From GCA-002793235 sp965267355 (lineage in GTDB: Bacteria > Bacteroidota > Bacteroidia > Flavobacteriales_E > Vicingaceae): a stretch of DNA of 64,000 nt. The notes beneath the pieces are model-generated. The model ran no database searches. It had not been told where the DNA came from and saw only the letters and a program-made list of their open reading frames with translations. This document shows, piece after piece, positions 54,905-63,647 of the stretch (the stretch's first letter is position 1; each line of letters starts with the position of its first letter). Location: NCBI GenBank assembly GCA_965267355.1, contig OZ253956.1, positions 1,426,001-1,490,000 of the forward strand, in the 5' to 3' direction. Both the position numbers and the translations under genes were made by a program.

Positions 54905-55864
54905 ATGGATTTATTACATGTAAAAAGAGTGTATAAGAACTACGGAGATTATACAGCTCTTCATAATGTATCGTTGCATATTAAGAAACAAAGTATTTTT
55001 GGTTTGCTTGGACCAAATGGTGCAGGCAAAACAACTTTAATTCGTATTATCAATCAAATTACTGGTCCCGATAAAGGCGAGGTAATTTTCGAGAAAGAGA
55101 AATTAGCGCCAAAGCATATTGCGCAAATAGGTTACTTGCCTGAAGAGAGAGGGTTATATAAGAAAATGAAAGTGGGTGAGCAAGCATTGTATTTAGCTCA
55201 ATTGAAAGGAATGGATAAGGGAGAAGCTAATTATAAATTAAAGCAGTGGTTCGAGAAGTTTGAAATTGAAAGTTGGTGGAATAAGAAGATTGAAGAGCTT
55301 TCTAAAGGAATGGCACAAAAGGTTCAATTTATAACTACTGTTTTACACGAGCCTAAACTATTGATTTTGGATGAGCCATTTAGTGGCTTCGATCCTATCA
55401 ACACTAATTTAATTAAGAAAGAAATTTTAGAGCTTAGAGAAAAAGGTACAACTATTATTTTCTCTACTCATAACATGGAATCCGTAGAAGAGATTTGTGA
55501 TGATATTGCGTTGATTAATAAATCCAAAAAGATATTAGATGGTAATGTTATCGAGATAAAAGAAGCCTACAAGTCAAATGTATTTGAGATAGTTTTTGTG
55601 GGTAATATGATTGCTTTTAGTAATGCATTATGGACGGCTTTTGAGTTGTTGTCTTCTGAGAATATAAATGGAAGAATGCATGTGAAGGTTCGTGCTAATA
55701 AGCCATCAGATATGAATGAGTTAATTAAAACCATAGTTAACGATGTTCAGATTATTTCGGTAAATGAGATTACACCAAGTATGAATGATATTTTTATTCA
55801 GAAAGTGCAGGAGGTAATGCCAGAAACATTGGAAGAATTAGAAGGGGAGGTGAGCGATGAATAA
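54905..55864 (+). CDS. ABC-2 type transporter ATP-binding protein (NatA-like)
   Basis: ATPase of an export complex, 319 residues. One ABC domain with GLLGPNGAGKTTLI, GYLPEERGLYKKMKV (the PEERG sequence typical of the NatA-like group), signature LSKGMAQKVQ and LILDEPFSGFDP. A C-terminal extension of about 100 residues ends in acidic EELEGEVSDE. The permease gene follows with an 8-base overlap, so they form a two-gene unit. Relatives export sodium or other small molecules; the substrate here is unknown. Confidence 0.92.
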   Translation: MDLLHVKRVYKNYGDYTALHNVSLHIKKQSIFGLLGPNGAGKTTLIRIINQITGPDKGEVIFEKEKLAPKHIAQIGYLPEERGLYKKMKVGEQALYLAQLKGMDKGEANYKLKQWFEKFEIESWWNKKIEELSKGMAQKVQFITTVLHEPKLLILDEPFSGFDPINTNLIKKEILELREKGTTIIFSTHNMESVEEICDDIALINKSKKILDGNVIEIKEAYKSNVFEIVFVGNMIAFSNALWTAFELLSSENINGRMHVKVRANKPSDMNELIKTIVNDVQIISVNEITPSMNDIFIQKVQEVMPETLEELEGEVSDE

Positions 55865-57167
55865 GATATTGTTAATCATAAAAAGAGAGTACTTAACTCG
55901 TGTAAAGAAAAAGTCGTTCATCGTAATGACTATCCTTGGACCATTGTTAATGGCTGGTTTAATGTTAGTGCCTATATGGTTAGCTATTAAGGATAAGGAT
56001 ATTCAAACAATAGAGGTAGTTGATGATACAGGGATGTTTATTAATCAATTTGAGAATACTACAGAATTAGAATTTAAACACGAGTTTAGATCTTTAGATA
56101 AAGCAAAGGATAATCTTTTTGAAGGAGGGTTTACTTCCATATTACACATTGAAGGTAATATTGACAAGACCAAAGTTACCATGTACTATAAAAAGCAACC
56201 TGGCTTTAGTACAGTTAACAATATTGAGAATACCATTGAGCGAGTAATACGAAACATCGAATATCAAAACAAGTTTAAGATTACTAAGGAACAGATAGAA
56301 TCAATTAATCCTATTATAAATGTAAAAGCTATCTCAGTTAGTGCTGAAGGAGAAGAAGAGTCTAAGAATATAGCAATCAGTACAGCTCTAGGGTTTGGTG
56401 GTGCAATTTTGATTTACTTCTTTATTTTTATGTTTGGAGTTCAGGTAATGCGTGGAGTAATTGAAGAGAAGACAAGTAGGATAGTAGAAATTATTATATC
56501 TTCAGTAAAACCTTTCCAGTTGATGATGGGTAAGATTATTGGAATTGCATTGGTTGGTTTAACTCAGTTTTTGTTGTGGGCAGTTCTAACAGGATTAATT
56601 TATACAATTATTGTTAGTGCTTTTGGAATGGATACATCTAATGTAAGTCCATCACAAGCTCAACAATTAATGGAAAGTGCAAATCCAAATATTGCTATGG
56701 ATAATCCGTTTCAAGATATTATTGATGGATTCAATACTTTGCCTTTAGGACAGATATTCATTTCCTTTATTTTCTACTTTATAGCGGGTTATTTATTGTA
56801 TGGGGCATTATTAGCTGCCGTTGGTTCTGCTGTAGATAGTGAGGCAGATACACAACAATTTATGTTGCCGATAACTATACCATTAATATTCTCTTTTGTA
56901 GTGGCGCAAACAGTTATGGATAACCCAGATGGTACGTTGGCTTTTTGGTTGTCAATGGTGCCTCTTACATCACCAGTAATTATGATGGTTCGTATTCCAT
57001 TTGGCGGAGTAGAAACATGGGAGTTATTGTTATCAATGACTATACTGATAGCAGGATTTATTGGCGCTACATGGGTAGCAGGACGAATATACAGAACAGG
57101 TATTTTAATGTATGGTAAAAAAGTTACCTACAAAGAACTTTGGAAATGGCTTTTTTATAAAGGGTAA
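55857..57167 (+). CDS. ABC-2 type transporter permease (NatB-like)
   Basis: Membrane partner of the preceding ATPase, 436 residues. One N-terminal transmembrane segment (FIVMTILGPLLMAGLMLVPIW), a periplasmic domain of about 150 residues, then five or six helices from about 172 (GFGGAILIYFFIFMFG, VMRGVIEEKTSRIVEIIISSVKPFQLMMGKI, the ABC-2 signature region). The VIEEKTSRIVEI motif identifies the NatB/YhaP-like ABC-2 family. It overlaps the ATPase gene by 8 bases. Confidence 0.92.
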   Translation: MNKILLIIKREYLTRVKKKSFIVMTILGPLLMAGLMLVPIWLAIKDKDIQTIEVVDDTGMFINQFENTTELEFKHEFRSLDKAKDNLFEGGFTSILHIEGNIDKTKVTMYYKKQPGFSTVNNIENTIERVIRNIEYQNKFKITKEQIESINPIINVKAISVSAEGEEESKNIAISTALGFGGAILIYFFIFMFGVQVMRGVIEEKTSRIVEIIISSVKPFQLMMGKIIGIALVGLTQFLLWAVLTGLIYTIIVSAFGMDTSNVSPSQAQQLMESANPNIAMDNPFQDIIDGFNTLPLGQIFISFIFYFIAGYLLYGALLAAVGSAVDSEADTQQFMLPITIPLIFSFVVAQTVMDNPDGTLAFWLSMVPLTSPVIMMVRIPFGGVETWELLLSMTILIAGFIGATWVAGRIYRTGILMYGKKVTYKELWKWLFYKG

Positions 57168-57249
57168 TTTTTGTGTATGGTTTTTGGTGTTTTGTTTTTT
57201 TGAGATAACCATAACCAAACACTAAACACAAACAACAAAAAACTAAAAA

Positions 57250-58422
57250 ATGGCGAACATATTAATTATAGATGACGAAAAACCAATTCGTAATACCCTA
57301 AAAGAGATTTTAGAGTACGAAAAGTTTAAGGTAGAAGAAGCTGAAGATGGTCCAAGTGGATTAGAAAAAATAAAAGCTGGTAAGTATGATTTAATTATGT
57401 GTGATATCAAGATGCCAAAAATGGATGGTATCGAGGTTCTCGAAAAAGCTGTTGATTTAGGCATAGATACACCAATTGTTATGATCTCTGGTCATGGTAC
57501 TATTGAAACAGCTGTTGAAGCGCTTAAGAAAGGAGCCTATGATTTTATTGCTAAACCACTTGATTTAAATAGGTTGTTAGTTACAGTTCGTAATGCTTTA
57601 GATAGAGGAGAGTTAGTTCAAGAAACCAAGAAGCTGAGAAGAAAAGTAAGTGGCTCAAAAGGAACAACTCAAATTATAGGAGAGACAGAGGGAATTAAAC
57701 AAGTGCGTGATATGATTGAGAAAGTTGCGCCAAGTGATGCTAGAGTATTAATTACTGGTGGAAATGGAACAGGAAAAGAATTAGTTGCTCGTAGCTTACA
57801 TGAAAATTCAGACAGAGCAAAAGCACCATTTATTGAAGTGAACTGTGCTGCGATTCCTTCTGAGTTAATAGAAAGTGAATTGTTTGGCCATGAGAAAGGA
57901 GCATTTACATCTGCTATTAAACAGCGTAAAGGTTGTTTTGAGCAAGCTGAAGGTGGAACATTGTTCTTAGATGAGATTGGAGATATGAGTGCTTCAGCTC
58001 AAGCAAAAGTGTTGCGTGCATTACAAGAAAGTAGAATAACTAGGGTAGGAGGAGAGAAAGAGATTAAAGTAAATGTGCGTGTATTGGCAGCTACCAATAA
58101 AGATTTAGTTCAAGAGATTGCTGATAACAACTTTAGAGAAGATTTATACCATCGCTTAAGTGTTATTTTAATTCATGTTCCTTCTTTAAACGATAGAAAA
58201 GAGGATGTGCCAATTTTGGCCAACTATTTTTTAGAAATGCTTTGTCAAGATCATGGTAAACCAGCTATGGAGTTTGATAAAAAAGCATTAGAAGAACTAA
58301 AGAAAGTAGATTGGACAGGTAATATTAGGGAGTTGAGAAATATCGTGGAGCGTTTAATCATCTTATGCGATAAAACTATTACAGCTGCTGATATCAAAAT
58401 GTACGCTAACCCTAAAGGGTAG
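57250..58422 (+). CDS. Sigma-54 activator-type response regulator lacking a DNA-binding domain
   Basis: 390 residues: a receiver domain (about 1-120) with the phosphoacceptor Asp52 and conserved Lys101, and an AAA+ domain (about 142-370) with Walker A GGNGTGKE at 170-177, Walker B FLDEIG at 239-244, the sensor region NFREDLYHRLSV, and NIRELRN. The sigma-54 contact loop reads GAFTSA (217-222) rather than GAFTGA. The protein stops at the end of the AAA+ domain, so the usual Fis-type helix-turn-helix of NtrC proteins is absent. No histidine kinase is adjacent. It may activate sigma-54 from solution. Confidence 0.9.
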   Translation: MANILIIDDEKPIRNTLKEILEYEKFKVEEAEDGPSGLEKIKAGKYDLIMCDIKMPKMDGIEVLEKAVDLGIDTPIVMISGHGTIETAVEALKKGAYDFIAKPLDLNRLLVTVRNALDRGELVQETKKLRRKVSGSKGTTQIIGETEGIKQVRDMIEKVAPSDARVLITGGNGTGKELVARSLHENSDRAKAPFIEVNCAAIPSELIESELFGHEKGAFTSAIKQRKGCFEQAEGGTLFLDEIGDMSASAQAKVLRALQESRITRVGGEKEIKVNVRVLAATNKDLVQEIADNNFREDLYHRLSVILIHVPSLNDRKEDVPILANYFLEMLCQDHGKPAMEFDKKALEELKKVDWTGNIRELRNIVERLIILCDKTITAADIKMYANPKG

Positions 58423-58522
58423 TTTTAAAATATATCATTTAAAGCCACCTCATATAGTTAATAAATGGTTGTTGGGGGAATTAATAAAAGAGGTTAATTA
58501 AAATTAAGTTTCGATCTAATTA

Positions 58523-59029
58523 TTAATTTGCATCTTTAATTTTTGCTAATATCTTATCTTGTTTTTTTAGCATTAGTCGAGTATATTTTTCTACATAATT
58601 AAAGTCATCGTATTTTTCTATATATTCAATACGAGTTATAGGAAAATCTAAGTCGCTAAAATCTACACCTTCTTTGGCTTTAATCATCACTAGTTCTATA
58701 TTAAAAGGTTTTACATTTTTGATGTTTGAAGAAGTTCTTGTGTCAAATAAAATTCTTTTTGTAATAAAATTATCTTTAACAAATTCTAATACAGTATAAG
58801 TGTTTTTTGAGATGTTAAATTCAAATTTACCTTTACTGTCACTTTTGTAAGTAGTGATTTTTGTATTGTATTCATATACATTTATTAAAACATTATTAAT
58901 TCTGTTTCCTTCTTGGTAAGGATTATAATTTGTTGTTATACCCTTAACGGTAATAGAATCATTATTTTCAGTTTGGCATAAACTAATAGTACCAATGGTT
59001 AATAAAAATATAGTGTATAAATATTTCAT
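58523..59029 (-). CDS. Small secreted protein with carboxypeptidase-regulatory-like domain
   Basis: 168 residues: signal peptide (MKYLYTIFLLTIGTISLCQ), then a beta-sandwich-like domain (VKGITTNYNP, NNVLINVYEYNTKITTYKSDSKGKFEFNISKNTYTVL) that follows the carboxypeptidase regulatory-like/CnaB pattern of TonB-linked and secreted Bacteroidota proteins, and a charged helical tail. No enzymatic motif is present. It is isolated, between the response regulator (100-base gap) and the divergent fad operon (201-base gap). Confidence 0.65.
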   Translation of the reverse strand: MKYLYTIFLLTIGTISLCQTENNDSITVKGITTNYNPYQEGNRINNVLINVYEYNTKITTYKSDSKGKFEFNISKNTYTVLEFVKDNFITKRILFDTRTSSNIKNVKPFNIELVMIKAKEGVDFSDLDFPITRIEYIEKYDDFNYVEKYTRLMLKKQDKILAKIKDAN

Positions 59030-59121
59030 GATATCCTTTTTAGAGCTAAATTATAAAGGTTGTGTAAGTGTTACAACCGTTGACTTACTGGTTTTTATTC
59101 GGTAATTTTTTGATGTAATTG

Positions 59122-59147
59122 TGTATTAGTACTTAATATCTAATACA
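59122..59147. promoter_or_regulatory. Upstream inverted repeat in the fad control region
   Basis: TGTATTAG and CTAATACA are perfect 8-bp arms with a 10-base spacer. The element lies 84 bases before the MarR start codon and differs in sequence from the nearer repeat, so another regulator may use it. Confidence 0.35.
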
Positions 59148-59180
59148 ACATGTTTTTTAGTGTAAAAAAAACAATGAAAT

Positions 59181-59225
59181 TATGCTTGCATAACTTTTTA
59201 TGATTAATTTCGTTATGTAAGCATA
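59181..59225. promoter_or_regulatory. Probable MarR operator overlapping the fad promoter
   Basis: TATGCTTGCATAAC at 59181-59194 is repeated inverted as GTTATGTAAGCATA at 59212-59225, with 13 of 14 positions matching and a 17-base spacer. Each arm is itself near-palindromic (TATGC-TT-GCATA). TAATTTCG at 59205-59212, a weak -7 box, lies between the arms and TTG at 59186 inside the left arm. The right arm ends 5 bases before the MarR ATG. Binding here would block transcription. Confidence 0.65.
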
Positions 59226-59230
59226 GTATT

Positions 59231-59671
59231 ATGACAGAAATAAACACTATAGATGCCCAAATTAAGTCAACCTGGCACAACATGTTTAAGATGTATAATC
59301 AGGCTGCTGCTAAGTATGGTACTACTCAAGCAACGGGTTTGGTATTATTGAGCATAGATAGAGAGGGTACACCTTCTACTTCTATTGCTCCTATGTTAGG
59401 TTTAGAGGCTACCAGTATGAGTAGAATCATAAAAACTCTCGAAGAAAATAACTTGATTTATAAGAAGAAAGATAGGAAAGATAAGCGTGTTGTTCGTTTG
59501 TTCTTAACTCCTGAAGGGGTGGAGAAGAGAAAGATTGCTAAACAAGTGGTTTCAGGTTTTAATGAATTAATCAACGAAGAAATATCTCAATCTAAACTGA
59601 GTGTATTCTTTGAAGTAATGGATGACGTTAATCGAGTAATCGAAAAATATAAAGCACAAAATGAAAAATAG
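59231..59671 (+). CDS. MarR-family transcriptional regulator
   Basis: Dimeric winged-helix regulator of 146 residues. The helix-turn-helix region is SIAPMLGLEATSMSRIIKTLEENNLIYKKKD (about 52-84), followed by the wing DKRVVRLFLTPEG. It is the first gene of a beta-oxidation operon, with the fadN start overlapping its stop by 11 bases, and it probably represses its own operon through the inverted repeat just upstream. An acyl-CoA or fatty acid is the obvious candidate ligand, but that is inference from position. Confidence 0.9.
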   Translation: MTEINTIDAQIKSTWHNMFKMYNQAAAKYGTTQATGLVLLSIDREGTPSTSIAPMLGLEATSMSRIIKTLEENNLIYKKKDRKDKRVVRLFLTPEGVEKRKIAKQVVSGFNELINEEISQSKLSVFFEVMDDVNRVIEKYKAQNEK

Positions 59672-62042
59672 AGTAATTAAAAAAGTTGCTGTTTTGGGTT
59701 CTGGAGTGATGGGCTCACGCATTGCTTGCCACTTTGCCAATATTGGTGTGCAAGTATTACTGTTAGATATTGTTCCTAAAGAAGCAGCTGATTCTGATGA
59801 TAAAACTGCTCGTAACCAAATTGTAAATGACGCTTTACAGTTTGCCCTAAAATCTAATCCTTCACCCATTTACAGCAAAAAGTTTGTTAACCGAATTACC
59901 ACAGGAAATCTAGAAGACGATTTGCCAAAAATTGCTGATTGTGATTGGATAATTGAGGTAGTGATAGAGCGATTAGACATCAAACAACAAGTGTTTTCTA
60001 ATGTTGAGAAATATCGTAAGCCAGGAACGCTAATTACAACTAATACTTCAGGTATTCCAATTCATTTAATGTTAGAAGGTAGGAGTGAAGACTTTCAACA
60101 ACACTTTTGCGGAACACATTTTTTTAATCCACCTCGTTATTTAAAATTATTAGAGTTAATTCCTTCTCCTAAAACTTTACCAGAAGTAATGGAGTTTTTA
60201 GAAGATTACGGTCAACGGTATTTAGGAAAAACTACTGTTGTTTGTAAAGATACACCAGCATTTATTGCTAATAGGATAGGTGTTTATTCTATAATGGCTT
60301 TATTCCATAACGTGAAGGAAATGGGCTTAACCATTGAAGAAGTAGATAAGCTAACTGGTCCTGTAATTGGCAGAATGAAATCAGCAACTTTTCGAACTTG
60401 TGATGTGGTTGGATTAGATACATTGGTTCATGTAGCAAATGGATTAAAAGAGAACTGTAAAGATGATGAGGCTAATGAGTTGTTTACTGTGCCTGATTAT
60501 GTAAATAAAATGGTTGAGAACAATTGGTTGGGATCTAAAACCAAACAAGGTTTTTATAAGAAGATAAAAGGTGATGATGGGAAAAGCAAAATTCTATCGT
60601 TAGACTTAAACACATTAGAGTATAGAGATAAAAAGAAAGCCAAGTTTGCTACACTGGAAACAACGAAATCAATAGATGATTTAAAGGAAAGAACTAAAGT
60701 GTTAGTAGCTGGAAAAGATAAAGCTGGAGAGTTTTATCGTAAGTCTTTCTTTGGTTTGTTTAGCTATGTTTCTAACCGAATTCCTGAGATTACAGATGCA
60801 CTTTATAAAATAGATGATGCCTTAAGTGCTGGTTTTGGATGGCAATTAGGCCCTTTTGAAACATGGGATATTCTAGGGGTGGAAAGTACTATTCCTAAAA
60901 TAGAAGAAATGGGTTTAACAGTTAATCAGTGGGTTAAGGATATGGTGGCTTCTGGTTGTTCATCATTTTATAAAATTGAAAACGGAATTAAATATTTCTA
61001 CGATATAGAAAGCAAATCATATCAAGTAATTCCTGGTTCAGAGAATGTATTGAGTTTAGATGTTATCAGGGATGAAAATACCATATGGAAAAATTCAGGA
61101 GCTACGATTACTGATTTAGGAGATGGAATCTTGAACTTAGAATTCCACACTAAAATGAATACCATTGGTGGTGAAGTAATTCAAGGAATTAATAAGGCTC
61201 TTGATTTAGCTGAAGAAAGATATAAAGGATTAGTTATCTATAATGACGGAGATAATTTTTCAGCTGGAGCTAATGTTGGAATGATATTCATGATGGCTGT
61301 AGAACAAGAATATGAAGAATTAGATTTTGCCATCAGAACTTTCCAAAATACAATGATGAGAATTCGATATTCCTCAATTCCTGTAGTGGTAGCAACACAC
61401 AATCTAGCATTAGGTGGTGGTTGCGAAATGAGTATGCATGCTGATAAAGTAATTGCTCATGCTGAGACTTATATGGGATTAGTAGAGTTTGGAGTAGGTG
61501 TTATCCCAGGTGGTGGTGGAACTAAAGAATTTGCAGCACGGGCTTCAGATGAGTATGAAGATGGAGTAAGGTTAAATGTGCTTAGGAAAAGATTTTTAAC
61601 CATTGGTCAAGCCCAAGTAGCAACCTCTGGTGAAGAGGCATTTGAACTGGGTTACTTAAGAAGAGGGCAAGATGAATGGATAGTAAGTAGAAAACATCAG
61701 TTGTCACATGCAAAGGCTGCAGCGCTAAATTTAGCTAACAAAGGCTATTCTCAGCCAATCCAAAGAACAGATATTAAAGTGTTAGGTAAAGAGGGATTAG
61801 GTATCGCTTATGTTGGGGCTGATACGATGAAAAGTGGAAATTATATTTCGGAACATGATCAGTTAATTTCAGAAAAATTAGGTTGGGTTTTCTGTGGTGG
61901 AGATCTTTCTCAACCAACAGAAGTGAGTGAACAGTATTTGCTAGATATGGAACGAAAAGCGTTTTTAGAATTGTGTACAAAACGCAAAACACTGGAACGA
62001 TTACAAAGTATAATTACCACAGGGAAGGTGCTTAGAAATTAG
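59661..62042 (+). CDS. fadN: Bifunctional 3-hydroxyacyl-CoA dehydrogenase/enoyl-CoA hydratase, FadN type
   Basis: Performs hydration and oxidation in fatty-acid beta-oxidation. The 793 residues have the dehydrogenase first: Rossmann motif AVLGSGVMGSRIA, catalytic His in CGTHFFNPPR with LLELIPS, NTSGIPI. The hydratase follows from about 480, with the oxyanion region FSAGANVGM, Glu in ALGGGCEMSMHADKV, and Glu in LVEFGVGVIPGGGGT, so both catalytic glutamates are kept. This order is opposite to E. coli FadB and matches Bacillus FadN. The gene overlaps the MarR gene by 11 bases, and thiolase and acyl-CoA dehydrogenase genes follow. Confidence 0.93.
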   Translation: MKNRVIKKVAVLGSGVMGSRIACHFANIGVQVLLLDIVPKEAADSDDKTARNQIVNDALQFALKSNPSPIYSKKFVNRITTGNLEDDLPKIADCDWIIEVVIERLDIKQQVFSNVEKYRKPGTLITTNTSGIPIHLMLEGRSEDFQQHFCGTHFFNPPRYLKLLELIPSPKTLPEVMEFLEDYGQRYLGKTTVVCKDTPAFIANRIGVYSIMALFHNVKEMGLTIEEVDKLTGPVIGRMKSATFRTCDVVGLDTLVHVANGLKENCKDDEANELFTVPDYVNKMVENNWLGSKTKQGFYKKIKGDDGKSKILSLDLNTLEYRDKKKAKFATLETTKSIDDLKERTKVLVAGKDKAGEFYRKSFFGLFSYVSNRIPEITDALYKIDDALSAGFGWQLGPFETWDILGVESTIPKIEEMGLTVNQWVKDMVASGCSSFYKIENGIKYFYDIESKSYQVIPGSENVLSLDVIRDENTIWKNSGATITDLGDGILNLEFHTKMNTIGGEVIQGINKALDLAEERYKGLVIYNDGDNFSAGANVGMIFMMAVEQEYEELDFAIRTFQNTMMRIRYSSIPVVVATHNLALGGGCEMSMHADKVIAHAETYMGLVEFGVGVIPGGGGTKEFAARASDEYEDGVRLNVLRKRFLTIGQAQVATSGEEAFELGYLRRGQDEWIVSRKHQLSHAKAAALNLANKGYSQPIQRTDIKVLGKEGLGIAYVGADTMKSGNYISEHDQLISEKLGWVFCGGDLSQPTEVSEQYLLDMERKAFLELCTKRKTLERLQSIITTGKVLRN

Positions 62043-62071
62043 AAGTTTTAAATGCTAAATTTTGAATAGGA

Positions 62072-62428
62072 ATGAGTAAAAATATAGTTCAGGAAAAATC
62101 ATTTGAGTTCAGTTTGACGATAATCAAATTGTATAAACAAATGGTTTATCAAAATGAATATATATTAAGTAAACAAATACTTAGATCAGGAACTTCTATT
62201 GGAGCAAACATTGAAGAAGCAACAGCTGGAATAAGTAAAAAAGACTTTATTGCTAAAATGAGCATTTCTTCAAAGGAAGCTAGAGAAACGAGATATTGGT
62301 TGAAATTAATTGATAAAAGTGATTTAGTTAATATAGATGTAAGTGAAGAGCTAAAACAGGTTGAAGATTTGATTAATATTCTCACATCTATAGTTAAAAC
62401 ATCACAACAAAATATTAAGAATTTATAA
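62072..62428 (+). CDS. Four-helix-bundle protein (23S rRNA intervening-sequence protein family)
   Basis: 118 residues, all-helical and soluble. KSFEFSLTIIKLYKQM, SKQILRSGTSIGANIEEATAG, and SISSKEARETRYWLKLIDKSDL match the small S23/avd-like four-helix-bundle family, first seen inside 23S rRNA intervening sequences and common in Bacteroidota as an independent gene. No rRNA is nearby. It sits between fadN (29-base gap) and fadA (22-base gap) and is presumably cotranscribed. Function is unknown; it may be a passenger with nucleic-acid affinity. Confidence 0.88.
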   Translation: MSKNIVQEKSFEFSLTIIKLYKQMVYQNEYILSKQILRSGTSIGANIEEATAGISKKDFIAKMSISSKEARETRYWLKLIDKSDLVNIDVSEELKQVEDLINILTSIVKTSQQNIKNL

Positions 62429-62450
62429 TTCAACATTTAAAATTTCATAT

Positions 62451-63629
62451 ATGGATGCATATATAGTAGCAGGATATAGAACAGCAGTTGGTAAAGCCAA
62501 TAGAGGTGGATTTAAGTTTGTCCGCCCTGATGATTTGGCTGCTAAACTGATTAACCACATGGTAGGTACTATTCCAAATTTGGATAAGGAAACTATCGAT
62601 GATGTGATAGTTGGAAATGCTATGCCTGAAGCAGAGCAAGGATTGAATATGGGAAGACTAGTCTCATTAATGGGATTGAACACTGAAAAAGTCCCTGGAA
62701 TGACTGTAAACAGATACTGTTCTTCAGGATTAGAAACTATAGCTATTGCAGCGGCAAAGATTAACGCTGGATTAGCAGATTGTATTATTGCTGGTGGAGT
62801 AGAATCTATGAGTTTAATTCCAATGGGAGGATGGAGAGTTGTGCCTAACGCAGATATTGGAAAAAATAACCCTGATTGGTATTGGGGAATGGGATTAACA
62901 GCTGAAGCTGTTGCAAAGCAATTTAATATTTCCAGAGAAGCACAAGATGATTTTGCACTTAACTCTCATATGAAAGCATTAAAAGCAATAGAAGAAGGAA
63001 GGTTTAAAGAAGATATTGTTCCTATAGAAGTGGAAGAAATATTTGTGAATGAATCTGGAAAAAGAGAGAATAGAACTTATACTATTGATACAGATGAAGG
63101 GCCAAGAAAAGGAACAAACATGGAAGCTTTATCAAAACTGAAACCAGTTTTTGCTCAAGATGGAAGTGTAACGGCTGGTAATTCTTCACAAACATCAGAT
63201 GGCGCAGCTTTTGTTATGGTAATGAGTGAAAAAAGAGTGAAAGAGTTAGGGTTAGAACCTATAGCCAGGTTAGTAAGTTATCAAGTGGTTGGAGTAGAAC
63301 CTAGAATAATGGGGATAGGACCTGTTAAAGCGATTCCAGCTGTAATTAAAAGAGCAGGAATGAACATTAATGATATTGAACAAATAGAATTAAATGAAGC
63401 TTTTGCTTCTCAGTCAGTAGCTGTTTTAAAACAATTGAACTTAAATCCTGAGATAGTTAATGTAAATGGTGGAGCCATTTCTTTAGGTCATCCATTAGGG
63501 TGTTCTGGAGCCAAATTATCAGTTCAGCTATTTAACGAAATGAGAAGAAGAAAACAAAAATATGGAATGGTAACCATGTGTGTTGGAACTGGGCAAGGAG
63601 CAGCCGGAATTTTTGAATTATTAAAATAA
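62451..63629 (+). CDS. fadA: Acetyl-CoA acyltransferase, 3-ketoacyl-CoA thiolase
   Basis: Cleaves 3-ketoacyl-CoA with CoA in the last step of beta-oxidation. The 392 residues show the nucleophile Cys90 in VNRYCSSGLETIA, GGVESMS, NEAFASQSV, His347 in GHPLGCSGAKL, and the second Cys377 in TMCVGTGQGAAG. Context with FadN and an acyl-CoA dehydrogenase supports degradation rather than acetoacetyl-CoA synthesis. Confidence 0.95.
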   Translation: MDAYIVAGYRTAVGKANRGGFKFVRPDDLAAKLINHMVGTIPNLDKETIDDVIVGNAMPEAEQGLNMGRLVSLMGLNTEKVPGMTVNRYCSSGLETIAIAAAKINAGLADCIIAGGVESMSLIPMGGWRVVPNADIGKNNPDWYWGMGLTAEAVAKQFNISREAQDDFALNSHMKALKAIEEGRFKEDIVPIEVEEIFVNESGKRENRTYTIDTDEGPRKGTNMEALSKLKPVFAQDGSVTAGNSSQTSDGAAFVMVMSEKRVKELGLEPIARLVSYQVVGVEPRIMGIGPVKAIPAVIKRAGMNINDIEQIELNEAFASQSVAVLKQLNLNPEIVNVNGGAISLGHPLGCSGAKLSVQLFNEMRRRKQKYGMVTMCVGTGQGAAGIFELLK

Positions 63630-63647
63630 CCGAATAAACGAAATACT

